Shown here one piece after another: positions 35,622-44,688 of a stretch of DNA of 64,000 nucleotides (the stretch's first letter is position 1; each line of letters starts with the position of its first letter). The notes below the pieces were generated by a model. It searched no databases. It saw only the letters and a program-made list of their open reading frames with translations, and was not told the DNA's origin. Source of the stretch: Roseiarcus sp963836695 (GTDB lineage: Bacteria; Pseudomonadota; Alphaproteobacteria; Rhizobiales; Beijerinckiaceae); contig CAWIKX010000014.1 of assembly GCA_963836695.1 (NCBI GenBank), positions 163,127 through 227,126 on the forward strand, given 5' to 3'. Position numbers and translations under genes: made by a program.

Positions 35622-36584
35622 ATGCGAACCGCTTATTGTTTCACGCCCGACCGCTCTTTCTTTGCGCCGGCTGTGCGCGCGATCGCGTCACTGGTCGAGG
35701 CCGAACCCAAAGTCGAGCGCGAGATTTTCCTTATCTGCGAGCCGGATGATGTCGCGCCCGGCTTCGACAAGCTCGCCGCGGCCTTGCGCGAGCGCATCAA
35801 GCTCCTGACCTTCGACTTTAAGCGCTTCGACACCAATCTCGCGGGCAGAGGCCGCTTTTCGCGCGCAGTGTTTCGACGCCTGTTTCTCGACGAGATCCTG
35901 CCCGCTCAGTTCGAGCGGATCGTCACCGTCGATTCAGATATGCTGATCGTTCGCGATGGGCTCGAGCGGCTTGAAAGCTTGGACCTCGGGGGCAGGCCGC
36001 TCGCCGCGGCTTACGACATGATCTTTCTCATGGACTTCAAGGGCGACGCGCTGGCGCGTCAGTTCCAGCGTTCGCGCCGGTCGCTCGGCCTTGCGCTCGA
36101 CACGCCCTACTTCAACGCCGGGCTCATGGCGATCGATCGGGCGGCGTGGCGGGCCGAGAAGCTGACGGAGCGTGTGACGAAGGCGCTTCGCGATCAGCCA
36201 GAGCTTTATCCTTTCATGGAGCAGGACGCGCTCAACGCCACGCTCAGAGGCAGTTTTGCGCCGCTCTCGCCGCGCTTCAATTTCATGGGCGACTTTTTCC
36301 TGCTCGACCTCGAACGCCGGCTTGAGCCGATCGTACTGCATTTCGTCAACGCGCCGAAGCCATGGGAGCTTGGCTCATGGCGCGGCGAAGCGAGGTTCGC
36401 TGAGAACTATCGCGCCTGGTTCGCCACGTCGCCCTGGCCGGAATTGGCGAAATCGCCTGCCCCCCCGCGGTTTCGGCGGACCCGGGCGCCACTCACGCCG
36501 CTTAGACGGGATTTCGCCCGGCGATTGTCCGGGTTCCTTGCTGAGACGCGTTTTGTCGATGGGACGTTGACCGTCCGAGCTTAA
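35622..36584 (+). CDS. Family 8 glycosyltransferase
   Basis: Retaining glycosyltransferase of the LgtC/glycogenin family, 320 residues. Diagnostic elements are FERIVTVDSDMLIVRDGLE (metal-binding DxD as DSD), TPYFNAGLMAIDRAAW, MEQDALNATLRG and LHFVNAPKPWELG (His ligand). A Pro/Arg-rich C-terminal tail may bind the membrane. Likely adds a sugar to a cell-surface glycan; donor and acceptor unknown. Confidence 0.85.
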   Translation: MRTAYCFTPDRSFFAPAVRAIASLVEAEPKVEREIFLICEPDDVAPGFDKLAAALRERIKLLTFDFKRFDTNLAGRGRFSRAVFRRLFLDEILPAQFERIVTVDSDMLIVRDGLERLESLDLGGRPLAAAYDMIFLMDFKGDALARQFQRSRRSLGLALDTPYFNAGLMAIDRAAWRAEKLTERVTKALRDQPELYPFMEQDALNATLRGSFAPLSPRFNFMGDFFLLDLERRLEPIVLHFVNAPKPWELGSWRGEARFAENYRAWFATSPWPELAKSPAPPRFRRTRAPLTPLRRDFARRLSGFLAETRFVDGTLTVRA

Positions 36585-36607
36585 GCCTTGAATCTGGGAG
36601 TGGGATC

Positions 36608-37051
36608 TTGAAAGCGACCTTATGGTTTGTTGCGATGGCGTGCGGCTGCCTCCAGGTGGTTCAGGCCATGTCCAATGGCTCGGCTGTCCGGTCGGGAATA
36701 GGTCCGCTTTGGGTCGGCGCGATGTCGGCCACCGTCTCCACTCTGTCGCTCATCTTGGTTGCGGCTGTGCTCTATCGCCTGCCGCTTCCCGACAAAAGCC
36801 TCGTCATGGCGCAGGGATTGAAAGTCGTGGCCGGTGGCATGATGGGCGGTTTTATCGTCGCGGGCCTCGCCTTCGTCGCGCCGAGGCTCGGACCGACGCA
36901 GACATTCATGCTCTATTTCGTGGTGATCGCAGTCTCGTCGACACTCATTGACGGTTTCGGCCTTCTCGGAACGGAAGCAAGGCCGCTCGAAGCTCGACAG
37001 TTCGTCGGCGTGGTCATCGCCGGCGTTGGGCTCCTGCTCGCGCGCTCCTGA
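36608..37051 (+). CDS. YdcZ/DUF606-family DMT membrane protein
   Basis: A 147-residue membrane protein of the drug/metabolite superfamily's small DUF606 branch, with four to five helices. It contains QAMSNGSAVRSGIGPLWVGA and a final VGVVIAGVGLLLA. It starts at TTG 36608 with GGGAG upstream. Substrate unknown; such proteins often act as pairs. Confidence 0.75.
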   Translation: MKATLWFVAMACGCLQVVQAMSNGSAVRSGIGPLWVGAMSATVSTLSLILVAAVLYRLPLPDKSLVMAQGLKVVAGGMMGGFIVAGLAFVAPRLGPTQTFMLYFVVIAVSSTLIDGFGLLGTEARPLEARQFVGVVIAGVGLLLARS

Positions 37052-37149
37052 GCCTGACGACCCCCGTGCCGCCATCCAGTCCCACGCAAGCGTTCCCCGA
37101 TAGACTTGATGAAGAGGGGTCATCGCTTAGACCACGTTGAGCGATTTAC

Positions 37150-37178
37150 CTTACGTTACTTATAGTCTCATGTATAAT
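37150..37178 (+). promoter_or_regulatory. Candidate sigma-70 promoter for the outer-membrane protein gene
   Basis: A perfect TATAAT (37173-37178) lies in an unusually AT-rich patch of an otherwise GC-rich window, about 108 bases upstream of the ATG at 37286. The -35 at 17-base spacing (CTTACG, 37150-37155) is poor. Confidence 0.4.
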
Positions 37179-37285
37179 ACGGGTAAAAGTTTGTTACAGT
37201 TAAACGATATTTAAGTATTGACGACCAGTATGGCCTCGAAGCGTCGACCGTATCTCGGACCGACGCGGCGATTCTGGGGTGGCCA

Positions 37286-38245
37286 ATGAAGGTTCTCATA
37301 TCTCTCGCTTGCGCCGGAGGGATCGTGGCGGCGCCTGCCTCAGCCGCCGATCTGTTGGGGACCGCTCCGCCGCTGGATCTGCCGGCGCCCTCAAGCCCAC
37401 TAATCTTCGAGTCCGGCTCGAACTGGTATGTGCGCGGCGATCTCGGGATCACCTTCGACAACGCGCCCAGCGTGTCGTTCGCGAGCATCTCCATCCCGCC
37501 GCCCGGCTTCTTCGGTTCCCCGCTGCCGGCATACTCCGGGCGGAACATCCACACGACCGACTTCACCGGCGGCGCCGGCGTGGGGTACCGCTTCAACAAT
37601 TACTTGCGCTTTGACGCGACCTGGGACTACCGCAACGGGCCTGGAGGATCGAGCAATTCGACGGTCGTCTGTCCGTATGCGCTGACCGGACTTACAAGCC
37701 AAGCTCCGCCCAATCCCCTCCTCGGTTACCTCTATAACACAACGAACACCTGCGTCGGTTCGGCGAGCATAAACCAGCACAACAATACGTTTCTGGGCAA
37801 CGCATATGTCGATCTCGGGACTTACTACGGCTTCACGCCCTACCTCGGCGGCGGGCTCGGTTTCAACATCAACACCATGTCGGGAACCCTCAACTTCAAC
37901 GAGACCGCCAACGGTCAGCCTTATGCCGCCAATCTGACCCCGACTGGCGCGTATCCGCAGCTTTGGATCAATCAGTTCGGCACTGCGATCAACCCGCAGC
38001 CCAATATCGCCTTCACCCAACAAAACTGGAACCGGTCGATCAGCTCGACGACCTACACCGTGGCTTGGGCGCTCTCAGCAGGTCTTGGATTTCACCTCAC
38101 CCCCAGCGCGACGCTCGATATCGGCTATCGATATCTGAACAGCGGCGCGATCACCAACCTCATCAACCCGCAGACGGGCATGACGATCAAGCAGAACAAT
38201 TGGTCGCAGCAAATCCGGGTCGGCCTTCGCTACGCCATACAGTAG
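37286..38245 (+). CDS. Outer-membrane beta-barrel protein (Omp25/porin-like)
   Basis: A 319-residue protein with a signal peptide (KVLISLACAGGIVAAPASAA), Pro-rich linker and a beta-barrel made of alternating aromatic strands (NWYVRGDLGITFD, GVGYRFNNYLRFDATWDYR, TYYGFTPYLGGGLGFNINT, ATLDIGYRYLNSG). It ends QQIRVGLRYAIQ, close to the usual terminal aromatic of BamA substrates. Member of the Rhizobiales surface-barrel group; specific role unknown. Confidence 0.83.
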   Translation: MKVLISLACAGGIVAAPASAADLLGTAPPLDLPAPSSPLIFESGSNWYVRGDLGITFDNAPSVSFASISIPPPGFFGSPLPAYSGRNIHTTDFTGGAGVGYRFNNYLRFDATWDYRNGPGGSSNSTVVCPYALTGLTSQAPPNPLLGYLYNTTNTCVGSASINQHNNTFLGNAYVDLGTYYGFTPYLGGGLGFNINTMSGTLNFNETANGQPYAANLTPTGAYPQLWINQFGTAINPQPNIAFTQQNWNRSISSTTYTVAWALSAGLGFHLTPSATLDIGYRYLNSGAITNLINPQTGMTIKQNNWSQQIRVGLRYAIQ

Positions 38246-38296
38246 CGACCACCCCTGATCGACAGGCCGTCCGGCCGTCGACTGCCTGACACATCG

Positions 38297-38324
38297 AGGC
38301 GCCGGCCATCATATTTCGGCGCCT
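38297..38324 (+). terminator. Hairpin after the outer-membrane protein gene
   Basis: AGGCGCCG (38297-38304) pairs perfectly with CGGCGCCT (38317-38324) about 50 bases after the stop, with a 12-base loop. It is a probable transcript end, though without a T-run. Confidence 0.45.
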
Positions 38325-38501
38325 GACAATGTCGCGACGGGTCCTCTCGCGAAGAGGCTGCGCAACAGCGAAGCACGAAGCCCAACCCGTAGCCTCCGCG
38401 AAAGAGCGACTTGTTTCGATCGCGCCGCCATGCGAGGTTTGCAAGCTGCCGATAAGATCGAAGCGAATTCGGCGCGGATTTCGAATGAGGGAGGGACGCT
38501 C

Positions 38502-39437
38502 ATGGTCAGAATGGTCGCGCGGCTGATCGCCGTCGCGTTGTTTGCACTGTCGCTGCCGCTAGCGGTTCAAGCCAAGACTTTTTATTGGATTTCGCACGGT
38601 TCCCCGGCCGATCCGGTCTGGACCTATTTTCTCGCTGGTGCGGAGATGTGGGCGAAGGACACCGGCCAGACGGTCAAGACGTCGTTCCACAACGGCGACG
38701 TGCCCTCGCAGCAGGAAGCCATCCGCACTGCCATCGCAGCGAAGGCTGACGCAATCATCACCACGAGCCCTGATCCAGGCAGCCTTGTCGATGTCGTCAA
38801 GGAAGCGCGCGCGGCCGGCATCCCGGTCATCAATTTCAATACGCCCGACCCGAAAGTGAACTTCACGGCTTACGTCGGCGGCGACCTTCTCGTCGTCGGA
38901 AAGGCGTGGGCGCAATATCTCGTCGACCACAAGCTAGTGAAGTCCGGCGACTTCGTCTGGATGCCTGTCGAGGTCCCTGGCGCTAGCTATGGCGTCGAAG
39001 AGAAAAAGGGCATCGACGCCGTCTTCGGGCCGCTCAATATCAAGACGGAAGTGACCGACGCGACGCTCGATCAGGCGACCGTCATTTCGCGCATGAGCGA
39101 CTACCTCACCGCCAACAAGGGCAAGATCAACGCGATCATTGGCCTCGGCGACATGGTGACCGGCTCGATCAAGCGGGTGTTCGATCAGGTCGGCGTGAAG
39201 GCGGGCGAAATCCCGGTCGTGGGCTGGGGCAATTCTCGCGACACGACGGCGGAGGTCAAAGACGGCTTTGTCAACGCCGCTATGTGGCAGGACCCGCAGG
39301 CGACGAGCTATCTCGCTTTGTCGCTCGGCGCAATGGCGGCGGGTGGCGTGCCCCCGGGCTTCAACATCACGGTCGGCACGCTCTACGACAAGTCGAACGC
39401 CGACATCTACGACAAGATGATGGCCGGCAGCAAGTAA
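38502..39437 (+). CDS. Sugar ABC transporter substrate-binding protein
   Basis: Periplasmic binding protein of the ribose/fructose type (PBP1/LacI fold), 311 residues. Signal peptide VARLIAVALFALSLPLAVQA; mature part begins KTFYWISHGSPADPVW. Hinge and sugar regions include TSPDPGSLVDVVKEARAAGIPV, NTPDPKVNFTAYVGGD and GDMVTGSIKRVFDQVG. GGGAGGGA sets the start at ATG 38502. First gene of an SBP-permease-ATPase operon. Confidence 0.88.
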   Translation: MVRMVARLIAVALFALSLPLAVQAKTFYWISHGSPADPVWTYFLAGAEMWAKDTGQTVKTSFHNGDVPSQQEAIRTAIAAKADAIITTSPDPGSLVDVVKEARAAGIPVINFNTPDPKVNFTAYVGGDLLVVGKAWAQYLVDHKLVKSGDFVWMPVEVPGASYGVEEKKGIDAVFGPLNIKTEVTDATLDQATVISRMSDYLTANKGKINAIIGLGDMVTGSIKRVFDQVGVKAGEIPVVGWGNSRDTTAEVKDGFVNAAMWQDPQATSYLALSLGAMAAGGVPPGFNITVGTLYDKSNADIYDKMMAGSK

Positions 39438-39453
39438 GCGCCGAACGCGTTCC

Positions 39454-39486
39454 CCGTCCCGCGCCGATGATCGCGCCGGGACGGGA
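39454..39486 (+). promoter_or_regulatory. Strong intercistronic hairpin after the binding-protein gene
   Basis: CCCGTCCCG (39454-39462) pairs perfectly with CGGGACGGG (39478-39486). Such stem-loops between binding-protein and permease genes usually stabilise the upstream mRNA and lower downstream expression. Confidence 0.55.
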
Positions 39487-39548
39487 CCCGCCCCCTAAGC
39501 TTGAGCCTGTCGGCGCTTGCCCCGCCTCCCTTCCTCCGGTGACCGGAC

Positions 39549-40535
39549 TTGACACAAACGTCTCTCCTCCGACGCTTTATATCGGCGCCGGAGTTTGGCC
39601 CCTTCGTGCTGCTGGTTCTCGAGATCGCGGTCTTCGCCGGGCTTAATTCCGCCTTCCTGTCTCCGCTCAACGTGTCCAACACGCTCACTTTCACCGTCGA
39701 GCTCGGTCTTATCGCGCTCGCCATGACGCTTCTCATGACGGCGGGCGAATTCGACCTCTCCGTCGGCTCGGTGTTCGGCTTTGCGCCGGTCGTGATGTGG
39801 ACGCTGTACAATTCCGGGGCGACCTCGCTGTTCGTCGGCTTCGCCGTCGCGCTGCTCATTTCGGCTGGGATCGGCTTGTTCAACGGGCTGTTCGTCACGC
39901 GCCTCAAGATCCCCTCATTCCTTGTGACGCTCGGCATGCTGCTGGTCGTGCGCGGCGTCGCCCTCTTTGTCACCGATGGCTTTCCCCAGCGCACCTGGAG
40001 CGCAGGCGGCCAATGGCTGGCCCATCTGCTGGTCGGCGATTTCTATATCGGTCCGTTCCGCGTCTATGCGTCACTGTTCTGGTTTATCGCGGCGGCGATC
40101 ATCCTGGGCTATGTCATGACGCAGTCGAAATTCGGCAACTGGATCCAGGCGACCGGCGGCAATGCGGTGGCGGCGCGGGCGCGCGGCGTCAATGTGAATG
40201 CGGTCAAGGTCTCGCTATTTGTCTTGAGCGCGGTAATGTCGGCCTTCGCCGGCATTATCAGCTCGATCCGCACCTCCGCCGCAAATCCGAACAGCGGAAG
40301 CGGCTATGAGCTCGAAGTGATCGCGATGGTCGTCATCGGCGGCACCGCGCTCACCGGCGGACGAGGGACGATAATCGGCACCGTGCTTGGCATCCTCATC
40401 CTACGCGTGATGCGCAACGGCATCGTGCTGGTCGGCGTGCCGGGCCTTGCTTACAACATCTTCATCGGCGCCATCATTCTTGGCATGATGGCGCTCCACT
40501 CGTGGCTCGAGCGCCGACATCAGGCGGGGACCTGA
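39549..40535 (+). CDS. Sugar ABC transporter permease (RbsC/FrcC type)
   Basis: A 328-residue inner-membrane permease of the BPD_transp_2 family with about ten helices. Landmarks are ELGLIALAMTLLMTAGEFDLSVGS, GLFNGLFVTRLKIPSFLVTLG and GGTALTGGRGTIIGTVLG, all standard for sugar permeases. TTG start at 39549 with no strong ribosome-binding site. It ends four bases before the ATPase gene. Confidence 0.88.
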   Translation: MTQTSLLRRFISAPEFGPFVLLVLEIAVFAGLNSAFLSPLNVSNTLTFTVELGLIALAMTLLMTAGEFDLSVGSVFGFAPVVMWTLYNSGATSLFVGFAVALLISAGIGLFNGLFVTRLKIPSFLVTLGMLLVVRGVALFVTDGFPQRTWSAGGQWLAHLLVGDFYIGPFRVYASLFWFIAAAIILGYVMTQSKFGNWIQATGGNAVAARARGVNVNAVKVSLFVLSAVMSAFAGIISSIRTSAANPNSGSGYELEVIAMVVIGGTALTGGRGTIIGTVLGILILRVMRNGIVLVGVPGLAYNIFIGAIILGMMALHSWLERRHQAGT

Positions 40536-40538
40536 CCG

Positions 40539-41300
40539 ATGAGCGAAGATCTCATCCGCATGGAGCACATCAATAAGTTTTACGGCCGCGTGCAGGCGCT
40601 CGACGATGTCAACTTCAATGTCACACGCCAGGAGATCGTCGGCTTGTTGGGTGACAACGGCGCGGGCAAATCGACGCTGATAAAGGTGCTTTCGGGCGCC
40701 GTGCGCGCGACCAGCGGCGACATCATCGTGCGCGGCAAACGCGCCGATATCCGCAGCACGACGGACGCGATCGCGCTGGGGATCGAGACAATCTATCAGG
40801 ATTCGGCGCTCGTCACGCAGCTCTCGATCGCCCGCAATTTGTTCCTCGGCCGCGAGCCGCTCAACGGCCCGCGCTTCCTGAACCGGATGGACTCGGCGCT
40901 GATGGAGGAAGTCGCCGGAGAGCTCCTGAGAAAAGTCGGAATCGGCAAGTCAATCCCGGCCTCGACGCCGATCTCGTCTCTGTCGGGAGGCGAGCGGCAG
41001 GCAGTGGCGATCGCCCGAGCGATGTATTTCGACAGCGACCTCATCATTCTCGACGAACCGACCAACAATCTAGGCGTGGCGGAGACCCAGGGGGTGCTGC
41101 GCTTTGTGCGCAACGCGCGTGATTCCGGGCATTCCTGCATCCTGATCGCGCATAACATCCACCATGTTTTCCAGGTGGTCGACCGCATCGCAGTCATGAG
41201 ACACGGCAAGATCGTCGCCGACGACATCGACCCGAAGCGCACGACCGTCGCGGGGGTCGAGGCGGTCATCACCGGCGAGCTCGAAGGCTCCGCGCACTGA
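40539..41300 (+). CDS. Sugar ABC transporter ATP-binding protein
   Basis: A 253-residue single-domain ATPase energising the adjacent permease. Walker A GDNGAGKSTLIKVLSG, Q-loop YQDSAL, signature SSLSGGERQAVAIARAM, Walker B LIILDEPTNNLGVAE and switch His in LIAHNIHHVFQ. Unlike RbsA/AraG, only one nucleotide-binding domain is present, as in FrcA. Confidence 0.92.
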   Translation: MSEDLIRMEHINKFYGRVQALDDVNFNVTRQEIVGLLGDNGAGKSTLIKVLSGAVRATSGDIIVRGKRADIRSTTDAIALGIETIYQDSALVTQLSIARNLFLGREPLNGPRFLNRMDSALMEEVAGELLRKVGIGKSIPASTPISSLSGGERQAVAIARAMYFDSDLIILDEPTNNLGVAETQGVLRFVRNARDSGHSCILIAHNIHHVFQVVDRIAVMRHGKIVADDIDPKRTTVAGVEAVITGELEGSAH

Positions 41301-41435
41301 TCGACTAGGCCTGGCGAACCCACCGAGCACCCTCGTCGTTTCCTCAAGCCAGCATGCCGAAAATTTGTCCGGATTTTGTCCGATTGTATCGGTGGGGAGG
41401 CGACTGGCGTCAGACGGGACGCATAGGGATGCCGA

Positions 41436-41807
41436 ATGCCAGAAGCGAAGAGAAGTTTCCATCATCTCCTGGGCTCTGGATTTCCCACCCGCAATTTCCG
41501 CAAGGGCAAGACGATCTTTGAGGAGGGCGATCGCGGCGACGAGTTCTTCATTGTCGTGCGCGGCGAGGTCGAGATTAGAAGCGGCGACCGTCATTTCGAG
41601 ACCCTCGACGCGGACGGCATTTTTGGTGAGATGGCGCTGATCGACGACAGCCCCCGCAGCGCCACGGCGGTCGCTTTGACCGACGTGACGTTAGCGCCGA
41701 TCAAGGAGACGCAATTCCTGTTTCTGGTCCAGAACACCCCGTTTTTCGCGCTGAGCGTAATGCGCGTCCTGGCGCGCCGATTGCGCCGCCAGAACAGAGC
41801 GGCGTGA
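41436..41807 (+). CDS. Stand-alone cyclic-nucleotide-binding-domain protein
   Basis: A 123-residue protein made only of a cNMP-binding barrel: FRKGKTIFEEGDRGDEFFIVVRGEVEI and the phosphate-binding cassette GIFGEMALIDDSPRSATAVAL with its Glu and Arg. It has no HTH or enzyme domain. It may buffer or sense cAMP or act through a partner. Confidence 0.82.
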   Translation: MPEAKRSFHHLLGSGFPTRNFRKGKTIFEEGDRGDEFFIVVRGEVEIRSGDRHFETLDADGIFGEMALIDDSPRSATAVALTDVTLAPIKETQFLFLVQNTPFFALSVMRVLARRLRRQNRAA

Positions 41808-41844
41808 TCGGCGTGGTTCTTTCACGTCCCGAGCGGCGCCGCCG

Positions 41845-42438
41845 CTAGGCGACGATCGCAATCGCCTCCCGGCCCTTCGGCGTCTCGACGACGCGCATCG
41901 ACACCGCCTGACCTTCAACGAGGCTTCTGACGCCGGAGGCGCCGAGCGTTGTGCTGTGCACGAAGACGTCTCGGCCAAAATCGTCGCCGGCGATGAATCC
42001 AAAGCCACGGGCGTCATCAAACCACTTGACCTTGCCGGTCAAATCGAAGGCGGCGGAGGCATCAAAAGCCGAACGCCGCGGCGACCGGTCGATGGCGCTT
42101 CCGGCGTCGACCTCGACAACGCGCACGACCTCCGCGCCTCGGGCGCCGGTGCGAACGATGACGCGAATCTTCGCGCCGGACGGCAAAGTCTGGCGTCCGA
42201 TCTCGCGCAGGGTCTTAAGATGCAGGAAAGCATCGCCACCGCCGTCCGAGAGCTCAACGAAACCATAGCCTTTTGCCGCGTTGAACCATTTCACCGCCGC
42301 CTCGACCGTCATCCCCTCAGTCAGCGGATCAGAGATCGGTACAACCGCATCGAATTTGGTGGGCGCGACAGATGCCCCAATCCCTGCGTGCTCAAACTCG
42401 CGCCTGCCAATTTCCAACTCTTGAACCTGACCCATCAT
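41845..42438 (-). CDS. Double cold-shock-domain protein
   Basis: A 197-residue nucleic-acid-binding protein with two CSDs. The first is AAVKWFNAAKGYGFVELSDGGGDAFLHL, split around KGYGFV; the second is GKVKWFDDARGFGFIAGDDFGRDVFVHS. RNP1 (KGYGFV, RGFGFI) and RNP2 (DAFLHL, DVFVHS) are both present. This two-domain form is typical of alphaproteobacteria. Start taken at the ATGATG near 42438 after AAGGGTGG. A Crp-like palindrome lies about 165 bases upstream. Confidence 0.88.
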   Translation of the reverse strand: MMGQVQELEIGRREFEHAGIGASVAPTKFDAVVPISDPLTEGMTVEAAVKWFNAAKGYGFVELSDGGGDAFLHLKTLREIGRQTLPSGAKIRVIVRTGARGAEVVRVVEVDAGSAIDRSPRRSAFDASAAFDLTGKVKWFDDARGFGFIAGDDFGRDVFVHSTTLGASGVRSLVEGQAVSMRVVETPKGREAIAIVA

Positions 42439-42603
42439 AGCGACCACCCTTGGTGACAAGACTTATCCAGACCGGTAATCGCGGACTGGAACCGCAATTA
42501 TCGCCGCCGCTTCACGCCCTGAGAGTGCTCGTTTCGCTTCCCTCGGGCCAACCGCCTAAACACCGGTCATTTTTCAGGGATATAGCGCGGTTTCCGCGGC
42601 GAC

Positions 42604-42619
42604 AGTGATCCAGGTCACA
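42604..42619. promoter_or_regulatory. Near-consensus Crp-like site upstream of the cold-shock gene
   Basis: AGTGATCCAGGTCACA matches TGTGA-N6-TCACA with one mismatch. It lies in the 330-base gap (42439-42770) between the kinase terminus and the divergently placed cold-shock gene start; no other feature is evident in that gap. Confidence 0.45.
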
Positions 42620-42770
42620 CTCAGCGTAATTTTTTGGGAGGATGCTTTCCCAAGTGGAACCAGAGCGCGTACGAGCGCACAGTGGCGGGCGCGCCGAACC
42701 GCGCGTTAACCTTCCGCAGCAATGTGGGTTTGATCTCTCAGCCGGCGCCGCGTGGAGCGCTTGACGTCCC

Positions 42771-44349
<1,579 letters not shown>

Positions 44350-44688
44350 TGGACAAGCGCCCCCGTTTGCCGCGCTTCACGCGCGTCATCGCCATTCCCA
44401 GACTTCGCCACAAATTACACTCGGACTGCCGCCTTAACGCCCGAATCACTACGATAAGAATCCTTGTGCGAATCTTTGTCTAGTCCTTGACAACGCGTCA
44501 GGCGCAAAAAATGTGGCCGAAGGGAGTTGGTAGATAGGCGCCCGCCCGGAAACGTGATCAGAGCGGCGCTTGCTTCTCCCTCGGGGAGACGGTGACGCGT
44601 GTAGCGCGCCCGATGAGGCGTCCCCCAGAGGTCGGCGGATTTCGCGTGACCCCTCGCCCCAACCCCGCTCGGAGACGACGGACGCGGC

